DNA from: Naasia sp. SYSU D00057
Lineage (GTDB): Bacteria; Actinomycetota; Actinomycetes; Actinomycetales; Microbacteriaceae
Reading direction: 5' to 3'
Assembly: GCF_017916505.1 (NCBI RefSeq)
Contig: NZ_JAFMSZ010000005.1
Location: 1 to 64,000, forward strand
DNA: 64,000 nucleotides
The first letter of the stretch is position 1. Each line of letters opens with the position of its first letter. The notes beneath the pieces were generated by a model. It was not told the DNA's origin. It saw only the letters and a list, made by a program, of their open reading frames with translations, and did no database searches. Shown piece by piece: positions 23,439 to 31,837 of this stretch. The translations under genes and the position numbers were made by a program.

Positions 23439-24487
23439 GCGAGCTGGCGCTCGCGGCGCAGCTGCGCCGGCTGCATCCCGGTGGCCCGGCGGAAGCTCGT
23501 CGAGAAGTACTGGCTCGACTGGAACCCGCAGAGCTGCGCGACGTCCGAGACGAGCAGGTCCGTCGTCGTCAGCAGGTGCTTCGCCTGCTCGACGCGCAGC
23601 AGCGACAGGTACTCGAGCGGCGTGAGATTCACCATCTTCTTGCAGTAGTGCACGAAGCGGGTCCGTCCGAGGCCGCACTCCTCGGCCATGCGGTCCACCG
23701 ACCACTGCTCCTGCGTGCGCTCGCGCAGCCGCTGCAGGAACAGGGACACGGTCCGCTCCGTCGACGACAGATACGGGTCGAGGATCGGCTCCTGCTGCTC
23801 GAGGAGGTCGCCCAGCTCGATGAAGATCTCCGCGATGCTCGTCGCGATGCGAGCCATCGGCTGGCTGACCTGACCGCGCAGGGTGCGCTCCAGGGTGTCG
23901 ACCGCCGCGAGCAGCGTCTTGCTCGCCCGCCATACCGGACGCTCGTTGAGGCTCAGCAGCTCGGTCAGCCGCGCGAGGTCGGGCGCGGGGATCGGCAGCC
24001 AGGACGGCCACACCCACTCCTGGTTCGGGCGGCGCACGTCCACGTCGACGATGAACCAGGTGAGCGTCGACGACGAGACGTTCGGCCGGCCCACCCGGTG
24101 CAGCTGCCAGGGCCGGGTGACGGTGATGTGGCCGGCGGTGAGATCGAACTCCTCGTTCTCGCAGGAGAACGGAATCGAACCCGCCGAGACGCACGTGAAC
24201 TCGATGCCCTCGTTGCGGTGCCAGTCGAGGCCCCAGTCCTGGTCGCTCGTGATCTCCCAGCCGCCGACGCTCTTCAGCTGCGGCAGGATCTCGGGCGGAA
24301 TCGGCTCGCCCGGGTAGGTGCCGCGCCCGTACGCCCAGAGCCCGATGTCCCCGGAATCGCCCGCATCCCGCAGGGGAGCGCAGGTGTCAGCGACGAATGT
24401 GCCGCCCGGGCCGATGAAGCGCGGAGCCTCCGCAACGCCGACTGCCGCCGGGCCCTGCCCCTCGCCCATCGCTCTGTCGACCAGCAC
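23435..24487 (-). CDS. AraC-family regulator of a carbohydrate operon
   Basis: A 350-residue regulator. The N-terminal part is a cupin-like effector domain (WHRNEGIEFTCVSAGSIPF, then TAGHITVTRPWQLHRVG). The C-terminal 100 residues hold two HTH motifs, WSVDRMAEECGLGRTRFVHY and LLVSDVAQLCGFQSSQYFST, followed by FRRATGMQPAQLRRER. The GTG chosen has GAGGAGG at 5-nt spacing; the ATG six codons further in has none. It is divergent from a six-gene sugar operon and close to a 31-bp dyad, its likely binding site. It is coupled to the serine hydrolase gene. Confidence 0.87.
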   Translation of the reverse strand: MLVDRAMGEGQGPAAVGVAEAPRFIGPGGTFVADTCAPLRDAGDSGDIGLWAYGRGTYPGEPIPPEILPQLKSVGGWEITSDQDWGLDWHRNEGIEFTCVSAGSIPFSCENEEFDLTAGHITVTRPWQLHRVGRPNVSSSTLTWFIVDVDVRRPNQEWVWPSWLPIPAPDLARLTELLSLNERPVWRASKTLLAAVDTLERTLRGQVSQPMARIATSIAEIFIELGDLLEQQEPILDPYLSSTERTVSLFLQRLRERTQEQWSVDRMAEECGLGRTRFVHYCKKMVNLTPLEYLSLLRVEQAKHLLTTTDLLVSDVAQLCGFQSSQYFSTSFRRATGMQPAQLRRERQLA

Positions 24488-24561
24488 CCGCGCCTCCTCA
24501 TCGAGATCGTCCGTGCTGGAGACCCTACGTAGCGGACCGCCCCGGCGGCAATGGCTCGGAT

Positions 24562-24592
24562 GTTCACAATCCGTCGCTGACGGATCGTGAAC
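24562..24592. promoter_or_regulatory. 31-bp dyad operator for the AraC regulator
   Basis: The arms GTTCACAATCCGTC (24562-24575) and GACGGATCGTGAAC (24579-24592) are inverted repeats with 13 of 14 matches around the 3-nt centre GCT. The right arm abuts the predicted -35 box of the sugar operon. Placement is right for an activator of the ABC-transporter operon. Confidence 0.7.
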
Positions 24593-24619
24593 GACACGCG
24601 CGCCGTCCTCATCTACTGT
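24591..24619 (+). promoter_or_regulatory. Predicted promoter of the sugar operon
   Basis: ACGACA (24591-24596) and TACTGT (24614-24619) are separated by 17 bp. The weak -35 box, adjoining the dyad, fits an activator-dependent promoter. The 5' leader would be about 50 nt. Confidence 0.5.
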
Positions 24620-24675
24620 CGGCGACAACCCCGCGGGCCCACGTGCCTCGCCTCGATGAAGAGGAGATCTGATCC

Positions 24676-25527
24676 GTGCCTATCAAAATCGGTTGCTTCG
24701 CGCTGGTCGACCCGTTCTCCACGCTGGACCACCAGCTGGACCGGATCCGCGACTGGGGGTTCCAGTACGCGGACGTCACCGACACGGGTGACGGCGCCGT
24801 GCTCGGCAACCACTTCGGCTTCAGCGCCGTGGCGAGCCTCGACGCGAACCCGTTCGAGATGCAGCGCCTGTTCCGCTCCCGCGGACTCGAGATCACGTCG
24901 TACTGCGCGCACGCCGACCTTCTCGACGCGTCGGCGCCGTGGCGGTACGGCACGGTAGAGATCATCAAGGCGGTGCGCGCCGCCGGCGCAATCGGCGTGA
25001 AGCACGTCGTCACCACCGAGGGGGAGCCGGTCACCCCGTTCGGTCACGGCCTCACCCGGGAGGAGGCGGTGTTCACCATCGCCGAGAAGCTGCACGAGCC
25101 GCTGCAGGTCGCCGCCGACTACGGTGTCACCATCCTCCTCGAGCCGCACGGCCCGATCACCGGCACGATCGACGGCACCTCCGCCCTGCTGGAGCGCATC
25201 GACTCGCCCGCCCTCGCCCTCAACTTCGACACGGGCAACAGCTGGCTCGCCGGCACCGACCCCGTCGAGTACGTGAAGACGTTCGGCGAGAAGATCCAGC
25301 ACGTGCACTGGAAGGACCTCGGCGCCGAGTGGGAGGCGAAGCGGGGCGACATCTACGGCTGCGGGATGTCGACCATCGCGCTCGGCTCGGGCGTCATCGA
25401 CATCGAGGGCTCCTTCCGGGCCCTCGAGAAGGCCGGCTTCGACGGCTACTCCACCCTCGAGATCGGCGGCGACGACGCGGTTCTCGCGTCCGCGGAGTAC
25501 CTGCAGGGCCTCGGGGCGGTGCGCTGA
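24676..25527 (+). CDS. Sugar phosphate isomerase/epimerase (TIM barrel)
   Basis: A 283-residue xylose-isomerase-like TIM barrel protein. Metal-ligand segments are visible as EPHGPITGT, NFDTGNSW, HVHWKDLG and the final STLEIGG. It would isomerise or epimerise a keto- or aldose sugar in the cytoplasm. It is the first gene of a tightly packed operon with two oxidoreductase/unknown enzymes and an ABC importer, so it acts on the imported sugar or its oxidised form (inference). The GTG start follows GAAGAGGAGA. Confidence 0.87.
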   Translation: MPIKIGCFALVDPFSTLDHQLDRIRDWGFQYADVTDTGDGAVLGNHFGFSAVASLDANPFEMQRLFRSRGLEITSYCAHADLLDASAPWRYGTVEIIKAVRAAGAIGVKHVVTTEGEPVTPFGHGLTREEAVFTIAEKLHEPLQVAADYGVTILLEPHGPITGTIDGTSALLERIDSPALALNFDTGNSWLAGTDPVEYVKTFGEKIQHVHWKDLGAEWEAKRGDIYGCGMSTIALGSGVIDIEGSFRALEKAGFDGYSTLEIGGDDAVLASAEYLQGLGAVR

Positions 25528-26657
25528 TGGCGGACGAGCTCGGGATCGGCCAGGTCGGCCTCGGCAGCATCACCACCGCCCACCGGCAGGGCTACCGGCT
25601 CTACGGCCAGCCGGTGGTGGCCGGCTTCGACCCGAACCCGGAGGCGCGCGCGCGCTTCGCGGCGGAGGAGCCGGACGCGACTGTGCACGAGACCCTCGAG
25701 TCGCTGCTCGCCGATCCGCGCGTCGGCGTCATCGACCTCGCCACCCCGCACCACGCCGACACGCGCCTCCCGGTCGTGCAGCAGATCGCGGCGGCGGGCA
25801 AGCCGATGCTCATCCAGAAGCCCTTCGCCTACACCTATGGCGACGCGGTGCAGATGATCGAGGCGATCGAGGCAGCCGGCGTGACCGCCATGGTCAACCA
25901 GAACATGTGCTTCGTGCCCGGCTCCCTCCGCCTGATCGACGCCGTGATGAAGGACCAGGCGATCGGCCGGCCCACCTTCGCGCAGGTCACCGTCCAGTAC
26001 GTCTTCGACCTGCCCGACCATCCCTGGTTCGGCAAGGACGACCGCTGGTGGACGGGGGCCCTCACGGTGCACCACTTCGGCCTCCTGCAGCTGCTCTTCG
26101 GCCCGCCCGAGACGGTGTACGCGGTCACCGGCCGGGACGAGAACCAGCCCGGCATCACGGTGGACGGCTACGGTCACCTTCTGCTGCGCTACCGGAGCGG
26201 CCTCACCGTCGCGATCACGTCGACCGGCACCTACTACGGCACCGAACCCGTCCCGCACGGCAACGAGAAGATCTGGATCCAGGGCACGGACGGCATCGCC
26301 GACTGGCGCCCCGAGGGCGGCCTGTCGATCACGCGGCGCGCCGGCGCCGAGTTCGAGACGACCCGCACCGAGTGGGACTCGGAGCGCCGCTGGTTCCCGG
26401 ACGCGTTCGGGCTCACCATGGCGCACTTCCGCCAGGCGCTCGCCGCGGGCCGGGAGCCGCTCAGCTCGGTGCAGGACAACCTGCACGTCATGGCGCTGAT
26501 CGAGGCCGCGTACCTCTCCAGTGCCGAGAACCGGGTGGTCCCGCTCGCCGAGATCATGGGCGACCGCTGGAACCCGGACTACGGCACCGGCTGGTCGCAC
26601 GGCTTCGGCGACTGGACCGCGCCGGGCGTGCAGACGGTCGAGGCGGTGCCGGCGTGA
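25527..26657 (+). CDS. Gfo/Idh/MocA-family oxidoreductase
   Basis: A 376-residue NAD(P)-dependent sugar or cyclitol dehydrogenase. The Rossmann start is GIGQVGLGSITTAH, the usual EKP signature appears as IQKPF, and HHFGLLQLLFG supplies a conserved His region. Its ATG shares one base with the previous stop. It probably oxidises or reduces the same substrate as the adjoining isomerase. Replacement of Glu by Gln in the EKP motif occurs in some family members and its effect here is unknown. Confidence 0.87.
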   Translation: MADELGIGQVGLGSITTAHRQGYRLYGQPVVAGFDPNPEARARFAAEEPDATVHETLESLLADPRVGVIDLATPHHADTRLPVVQQIAAAGKPMLIQKPFAYTYGDAVQMIEAIEAAGVTAMVNQNMCFVPGSLRLIDAVMKDQAIGRPTFAQVTVQYVFDLPDHPWFGKDDRWWTGALTVHHFGLLQLLFGPPETVYAVTGRDENQPGITVDGYGHLLLRYRSGLTVAITSTGTYYGTEPVPHGNEKIWIQGTDGIADWRPEGGLSITRRAGAEFETTRTEWDSERRWFPDAFGLTMAHFRQALAAGREPLSSVQDNLHVMALIEAAYLSSAENRVVPLAEIMGDRWNPDYGTGWSHGFGDWTAPGVQTVEAVPA

Positions 26658-27613
26658 CGTCGCTGCAGTGGACCGAGACGGCGCCCGGCTCGGGCTCCGT
26701 CTCGACCGCGGACGGCAGGCCGCTCGCCCGCTACAGCTGGTCGGCGGAGAAGAACCACCCCTACTTCTCCGAGGTGCGCCCGCTGCAGCACACCGGCGTG
26801 CTCACGAACACGGCGCCGTGGGACCACCGCTGGCATCACGGGCTCTGGTGGTCGTGGAAGCACATCAACGGCGTCCTGTACTGGGAGGACCACGAGGACT
26901 ACGGCGGGGGCGGCGACGGGCTCGGCCGGTCCCTCGTCGTCGAGCACGAGGTCGACGAGGAGGACGGTGACCTGGCCATCCGCGAGACCCTCTCCTGGAG
27001 CCCGGTGGCGACAGGCCGGCCGGTGCTCGAGGAGCGCCGGATCCTGCACCTCCACACCGACCTCGACGGCGTCCTGGGCTGGGCCCTCGACTGGGACTCG
27101 GAGTGGACCGCCCTCGAGCAGGCCGCGCTGACCGTCACCTCGTATCCGGAGCACTGGTGGGGCGGCTACGCGGGCCTCAACTACCGCGCGGCGCGGTCGA
27201 TGGCAGCGGGCGAGACGATCCTCGCCTCCGGCGACCGGACCGGCCGGGAGGCGATCCACTCGCACCCGGGCGAGTGGGGCGCGCTGCTCGGCAAGGTCGA
27301 CGGCGCGGGCACCGACGAGCCGAACGCCCCGGCGTTCGGCGGCGTGGCGCTGCTCGTCCATCCGGGGAACCCGCTCACCCCCACCCCGCTCTACGTGTTC
27401 TCGGCGGAGGACGAGTTCGGCTTCCTCGCCTCCGCACCCCTCATGCACCAGCCGCTGCAGCTCGCCCAGGGGGAGACCCTCCGGCTGCGGCACCGGGCCG
27501 TCGTCCTCGGCGACGCCGTCGATCACGCGGCCCTCGACAGGCTTTCCCGCCAGTACGGCGGGGAGGAAACAAGCACAGCTCACAACCCGGCATCGAGAAA
27601 GGTACGTCAATGA
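26654..27613 (+). CDS. DUF6807 (PmoA-like) protein
   Basis: A 319-residue protein with the signature HPYFSEVRPL, then NTAPWDHRWHHGLWWSW, later YPEHWWGGYAGLNYRAARSM. It matches the DUF6807 family, often annotated PmoA by mistake and unrelated to particulate methane monooxygenase. Several His/Trp residues suggest a sugar-binding or metal site. The family regularly neighbours Gfo/Idh enzymes and sugar transporters, as here. The GTG start overlaps the preceding stop (GTGA). Its reaction is unknown. Confidence 0.8.
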   Translation: MTSLQWTETAPGSGSVSTADGRPLARYSWSAEKNHPYFSEVRPLQHTGVLTNTAPWDHRWHHGLWWSWKHINGVLYWEDHEDYGGGGDGLGRSLVVEHEVDEEDGDLAIRETLSWSPVATGRPVLEERRILHLHTDLDGVLGWALDWDSEWTALEQAALTVTSYPEHWWGGYAGLNYRAARSMAAGETILASGDRTGREAIHSHPGEWGALLGKVDGAGTDEPNAPAFGGVALLVHPGNPLTPTPLYVFSAEDEFGFLASAPLMHQPLQLAQGETLRLRHRAVVLGDAVDHAALDRLSRQYGGEETSTAHNPASRKVRQ

Positions 27614-28857
27614 CGACACACCGCAGGAAGAGGCTCAGCGCGCTGGCAGCGGCCGCCGCTCTCCCCATCGTCCTCCTGTCCGCCTGCGCGAGCGGCGGCG
27701 GAGGAGGCGCCGGAGCCTCCGAGGACGAGGAGCTCACCCTCACCGCCTTCGACTACTACACCGACGAGCCCAGCCACACGAACATGGGCGACCGGCTCAA
27801 CGCGTGCGCCGCCGAGGTGAACGCCACGGTCGAGCACCGCAGCGTGCCGTCGAACCAGTACAACCAGCAGGTGCTGCAGGCGATCCAGAGCAAGGACCTG
27901 CCGGACATCCTGATGGTCAACAACCCCGATCTCCCGCAGTTCGCGGAGACCGGGGCCCTCCGGCCGCTCACCGAGCTCGACATCGACACGAGCGCCTACT
28001 ACGAGTCGGTGCTCAACGTCGGCAAGTACGAGGACGAGCTCTACGGTCTCGCCCCCAACGTCAACAGCCTCGTCCTCTTCTACAACGAGGCGATGCTGGC
28101 GGAGGCGGGCATCCAGCCGCCGACCACGTGGGCCGAGCTCGAGGCCGCGGCCGCGGCGCTCACCACCCCCGACCGCTACGGCTTCGTGTACGCGGGCCAG
28201 GCGGGAACAGAGGGTACCTGGACCTTCATCCCCTTCCTCTGGTCGAACGGCGGGTCGCAGCTCGAGCTCGACGCTCCGGAGGCGGTCGAGGCCCTCGAGT
28301 TCTACACCGGTCTCGCGCTGAAGGGCTACGTCACGACGGACGTCGTCAACTACACCCAGGCCGACGCGAAGGACCAGTTCGCGGCCGGGCGGGCCGCGAT
28401 GATGATCAACGGTCCGTGGCAGATCCCGAGCCTCAACGAGACCGAGGGCCTCGAGTGGGCGAGCGTGCCGATCCCGGTGCCGAACGCCGGCGACGACGTC
28501 GTTGCGCCGCTCGGCGGCGAGCTGTGGACCGTGCCCGTCACCGACGACGAGCGCGAGCGCCGCGCCGCGCACATCGTCGAGTGCCTCAACAGCCCCGAGA
28601 CCCAGCTCGAGACCGCGCTCACGAACAACACGGTCCCGAGCAACGAGGAGGTCGCGCAGCAGCTGATCGAGGAGCAGCCCGAGATGGAGTCGATCGTCCA
28701 GACGGTCTCCACGGCGTACCCGCTCACGGGTGACTCCGGCACCAAGTGGCCGATCGTCAACGAGCAGATCTCGGTCGCGCTCCAGTCCGTCATCACGGGT
28801 CAGGCCGACCCGCAGACCGCCATGGAGTCCGCCCAGGCGGCCGTGAGCGCGGAGTGA
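27610..28857 (+). CDS. ABC transporter sugar-binding lipoprotein
   Basis: A 415-residue solute-binding protein of the family-1 (maltose-type) class. A lipoprotein signal ends at the lipobox LLSA-Cys26, followed by a glycine-rich linker. Family segments include NQYNQQVLQAIQSKDLPDIL, GLAPNVNSLVLFYNEAML and PPTTWAELEAAA. It captures a carbohydrate outside the membrane and delivers it to the two permeases. The ATG overlaps the preceding stop by 4 nt. No ATPase gene is in the operon. Confidence 0.92.
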   Translation: MTTHRRKRLSALAAAAALPIVLLSACASGGGGGAGASEDEELTLTAFDYYTDEPSHTNMGDRLNACAAEVNATVEHRSVPSNQYNQQVLQAIQSKDLPDILMVNNPDLPQFAETGALRPLTELDIDTSAYYESVLNVGKYEDELYGLAPNVNSLVLFYNEAMLAEAGIQPPTTWAELEAAAAALTTPDRYGFVYAGQAGTEGTWTFIPFLWSNGGSQLELDAPEAVEALEFYTGLALKGYVTTDVVNYTQADAKDQFAAGRAAMMINGPWQIPSLNETEGLEWASVPIPVPNAGDDVVAPLGGELWTVPVTDDERERRAAHIVECLNSPETQLETALTNNTVPSNEEVAQQLIEEQPEMESIVQTVSTAYPLTGDSGTKWPIVNEQISVALQSVITGQADPQTAMESAQAAVSAE

Positions 28858-28867
28858 TCCGGCGATC

Positions 28868-29869
28868 ATGACCAACTCGTCACTCACGGGTGACCGCACC
28901 GGCGTTCCCCGCCGCGCTCCCGGCGCGGCGGGGGACGCCCCGCGTCCGCCCCTCGAGACGCAGGGCGGCCGGCGCGGAATGCGGCCGCGCACCCGGTCGG
29001 CGATCGTGACGTGGGCCTTCATCCTGCCCGCGGCCGTCTACCTGCTGGTGTTCTTCGGGTACCCGATCGTCAGCAACCTGACGATGAGCTTCCAGGACTT
29101 CACCACCGCGACCTTCTTCACGGGCGAGGCGCCGTGGGTGGGCTTCGACAACTACGTGGCGGTCGTCGGCTCCGGACTGTTCGCCAAGCTGACCGCCAAC
29201 ACCGCGATCTTCACGATCGTGTCGCTGACGGTCACCTTCCTCATCGGGCTCGGACTGGCGCTGTTCTTCAACCGGTACTTCCCGCTCAACAAGGTGCTCC
29301 GCGCACTGCTCCTGCTGCCGTGGCTGCTGCCGCTCATCATCTCCTCGGCCGTGTGGCGGCGGATGATGGAGGGCGAGACCGGCATCCTCAACGTCGTGCT
29401 GGAGGGGCTCGGGCTGTCCGGTGTCTCCTGGCTGACGAACCCGGATATCGCGCTCTACTCGATCATCATCGTCAACATCTGGGTCGGCATCCCGTTCGTG
29501 ATGGTCATCATCTACGGCGGGCTGCAGGAGATCCCGAAGGACTACTACGAGGCGGCGTCGCTCGACGGCGCCACCGGGTGGCGCTCGTTCGCGAGCATCA
29601 CGTGGCCGCTGCTGCGGCCCGTCGTCGTCGTCGTGCTGATGCTCGGCTTCATCTACACGATCCGGGTGCTCGACATCATCCTCGCCCTCACCGGCGGCGG
29701 GCCGGCGAACGCGACCGAGACGTACGCCTCCCGCGCGTACCACCTGTCGTTCGTCAACTTCGAGTTCGGGCGCGGCGCCGCGCTCAGCAACATTCTCATC
29801 ATCGTCTCGCTGATCGTCGCGGCCTTCCAGCTGCGGGCGAACAAGCGGGCGAGCGACCTGGCGGGATGA
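28868..29869 (+). CDS. ABC sugar transporter permease (MalF-type)
   Basis: A 333-residue permease with six spans. A long N-terminal cytoplasmic extension of about 40 residues (RAPGAAGDAPRPPLETQGGR) precedes the first span. The EAA loop that contacts the ATPase is DYYEAASLDGATGWRSFASI. It pairs with the next gene's product. The gap to the binding-protein gene is 10 nt. Confidence 0.92.
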   Translation: MTNSSLTGDRTGVPRRAPGAAGDAPRPPLETQGGRRGMRPRTRSAIVTWAFILPAAVYLLVFFGYPIVSNLTMSFQDFTTATFFTGEAPWVGFDNYVAVVGSGLFAKLTANTAIFTIVSLTVTFLIGLGLALFFNRYFPLNKVLRALLLLPWLLPLIISSAVWRRMMEGETGILNVVLEGLGLSGVSWLTNPDIALYSIIIVNIWVGIPFVMVIIYGGLQEIPKDYYEAASLDGATGWRSFASITWPLLRPVVVVVLMLGFIYTIRVLDIILALTGGGPANATETYASRAYHLSFVNFEFGRGAALSNILIIVSLIVAAFQLRANKRASDLAG

Positions 29870-30693
29870 GGACCATGCCCCACGCACTAGCGAACTACTC
29901 CCGCACGGCGATCGGGATCGTGATCGTCGCCCTGCTGCTGTTCCCCGTCTACTGGATGCTCAACACGTCGCTGCAGGGCAGTGAGAACCTCCTCGAGACC
30001 GAGTGGTTCCCGTTCGACCTCAGCCTGGAGGGGTACCAGCGCGCCATCGACTCGCAGCTCGGCAACCTCGCGACCAGCCTGCTCATCTCGATCGGGGCGG
30101 TGATCGTGTGCCTCGCCATCGCGGCGCCCGCCGCCTACGGGCTGTCGCGGACGAACATCGGCGGCCGCAGCGTCGCCGTGTTCATCGTCCTGCTGCTCAT
30201 CACGCAGATGATCCCCGGCATCGTCATCGCGAACGGCCTGTACCCGCTCTACAACTCGGCGGGGCTCCTCAACACGATCCCCGGGCTGATCCTCGCGGAC
30301 GCCTCGCACGGCATCCCGTTCTGCATCCTGCTCATCCGTGCCTTCATGCAGAACATCCCGCACTCGCTGCTCGAGGCGGCGCGGATCGACGGGGCCGGCG
30401 AGGTGCGGGTGTTCCTGTCGGTCGTGCTGCCGCTCAGCCGCAACGCACTCGTGACCGCCGCCGTCTTCTCGTTCCTGTTCGCGTGGAGCGACTTCCTGTT
30501 CGCGCTCACGCTCACCAACGGGTCGACCGTCGTGCCGATCACGCTCAGCATGTACGTCTTCGTCGGCGCGCACACGCAGAGCTGGGCGGCCCTCATGGCG
30601 ACCGCCACGCTCGCGAGCATCCCGGCGGCCGTGCTGCTCGTGATCGCACAGAAGTACATCGCCTCCGGAGTGACCGGCGGCGCCGTGAAGTGA
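29866..30693 (+). CDS. ABC sugar transporter permease (MalG-type)
   Basis: A 275-residue permease with six spans. The EAA loop is LLEAARIDGAGEVRVFLSVV. The ATG overlaps the previous stop by 4 nt (ATGA); a second ATG lies three codons in. It is the last gene of the operon and is followed by palindromic repeat B. Since no nucleotide-binding subunit is encoded here, the transporter probably borrows a shared MsmK/UgpC-type ATPase. Confidence 0.92.
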   Translation: MRTMPHALANYSRTAIGIVIVALLLFPVYWMLNTSLQGSENLLETEWFPFDLSLEGYQRAIDSQLGNLATSLLISIGAVIVCLAIAAPAAYGLSRTNIGGRSVAVFIVLLLITQMIPGIVIANGLYPLYNSAGLLNTIPGLILADASHGIPFCILLIRAFMQNIPHSLLEAARIDGAGEVRVFLSVVLPLSRNALVTAAVFSFLFAWSDFLFALTLTNGSTVVPITLSMYVFVGAHTQSWAALMATATLASIPAAVLLVIAQKYIASGVTGGAVK

Positions 30694-30773
30694 CGCTGCG
30701 CTGGGTCTGGGGAGGGCGGGCTCGGATCGGCGAAGCCGCCCGTGCGCCGTCGCGCCGCGCTGCTAACGGATCG

Positions 30774-30914
30774 GTTCAGCAGGAGCCGGACCCCTTCAGC
30801 AGGCACTCGAGAGCCTTCAGTGCCTGCTGAAGGAGAAAAGTGCCTGCTGAAGAGGGCCGGGTGCCTGCTGAAGGAAAGAAGTGCCTGCTGAAGAGGGCCG
30901 AGTGCCTGCTGAGC
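30774..30914. repeat. Palindromic repeat B (class I) with a five-copy direct array
   Basis: Forward half-sites TCAGCAGG start at 30776 and 30796. Reverse half-sites CCTGCTGA start at 30823, 30843, 30864, 30884 and 30905, with steps of 20, 21, 20 and 21 bp. The central stem CCTTCAGCAGGCACT (30793-30807) pairs perfectly with AGTGCCTGCTGAAGG (30819-30833). Compared with repeat A, the reverse half-site has been amplified from two to five copies. Confidence 0.9.
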
Positions 30915-30951
30915 GGGACCGCCGGACGCGGTCATGCCCGGGACGAGTGGG

Positions 30952-31098
30952 TTACGCCAGGAAGACGAGGTTGCAGGAGCGACACGACCAGTAGTGGCTG
31001 GCCCCGTCCTCTTGGAGCGAGAGCGGAGCGGAGCAGTGCGGGCATGCGGGAGCCTTGTGCCGCGAAGAGCCGCTGTCGGTCGGAGTCGTTGTCGTCAT
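30952..31098 (-). CDS. 48-residue zinc-ribbon protein
   Basis: A small protein with a Thr/Ser-rich start (MTTTTPTDSGSSRHK) and a compact zinc ribbon of two CxxC knuckles, CPHC and CRSC (Cys19, Cys22, Cys39, Cys42), separated by 16 residues. A ribosome-binding AAAGG lies upstream, and a TTGATC-N17-TAACGT promoter lies at 31149-31177. It may bind nucleic acid or a protein partner; I know no function. Repeat B is just downstream of its stop. Confidence 0.75.
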   Translation of the reverse strand: MTTTTPTDSGSSRHKAPACPHCSAPLSLQEDGASHYWSCRSCNLVFLA

Positions 31099-31148
31099 CT
31101 GAGGCGCCTTTCGTGCTCGGCGGAGGTCCCTTGCCGGGCGATCTGCTT

Positions 31149-31177
31149 ACGTTAGACCCGGTTATCTCGACGATCAA
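31149..31177 (-). promoter_or_regulatory. Promoter of the zinc-ribbon gene
   Basis: On the minus strand TTGATC (31172-31177) and TAACGT (31149-31154) are 17 bp apart. An AT-rich perfect palindrome ATATGCATAT (31187-31196) sits just upstream and could act as an UP element or a regulator site in this GC-rich DNA. Confidence 0.6.
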
Positions 31178-31271
31178 GCCTGTTGCATATGCATATTCTC
31201 GTGGTGCGATCGGGGAGATGCGCGGTGCGGCATACGCGCCGGACGCCGGGAGGGACGCCCGGCGCGCGCCG

Positions 31272-31797
31272 TCAGCGGATCGCCTCGCCGCTCGGCGAGA
31301 CCACCCACCAGACGTCCTGCACCGCCTGCCCGTTCACGTCCCCGGGCGCGGAGTCGCCCTTGAAGTAGTAGAGCGGCAGCCCGTTCAGGGTGAGCTGCGT
31401 GCTGCCGTCCGTCGCCGTGATGGTGCCCACCTCGCCCGTCACGCCCTCGACGGCCGGCGGATCGGCGCTCGGGGGCACGGGCGGCCAGTTGACCAGGCAC
31501 TGACCCGAGCAGGAGCTGGTGCCCGAGCCTGCCGTGTCGTTGTCGAAGGAGTAGACGGTCATTCCCTTCCCATCGACCACGATTGTCGCCGAGCGAGGAG
31601 GAGGCGACCATGAGGTCCGGGGAACCCGCGTCGGGCGACTCCGCGGGCGCCGACTCGCTGGGCGCCGGACTCTCCGAGGTGGTGCCGGCTCCGGCGTCCG
31701 GGGAGCCGCCGGAGTCGGTCGTCGAGCCGGCGCATCCGGCGAGGACGAGGGCCGCCGCCGCGAGGGCGACCGCGAGCCGGGGCATTCGGGTGTTCAT
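31272..31797 (-). pseudogene. Frameshifted lipoprotein with Yx(F/W/Y)xxD repeats (COG4315-like)
   Basis: The N-terminal part (from the ATG at 31797) encodes a signal peptide with lipobox LVLAG-Cys and a Ser/Pro/Ala linker ending DLMVASSSLGDN. The C-terminal part lies in another frame and encodes GMTVYSFDNDTAGSG, CSGQCLVNWPP and LPLYYFKGDSAPGDVNGQAV, the family's Yx(F/W/Y)xxD motif twice. The frames join near 31584, where one extra base (or a two-base deletion) separates CTCGGCGAC from ATCGTGGTCGAT. Rejoined, the protein would be about 174 residues, normal for the family. This is either a true lesion or a sequencing error. It follows the anti-sigma gene under a matching ECF promoter. Confidence 0.8.
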
Positions 31798-31837
31798 GCG
31801 AGGCCTCCGTTCCCCCGCGCGCGCGGGGACGGAGAGA

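Noticed and set aside
26654-27613. Methane monooxygenase subunit (PmoA)
   Set aside because: The name is a common mislabel of DUF6807; the protein is soluble with no membrane spans and sits in a sugar operon.
30774-30914. CRISPR array
   Set aside because: The repeated unit is about 11 bp with 9-10 bp between copies, far below repeat and spacer lengths, spacers are similar to each other, and no cas gene is present.
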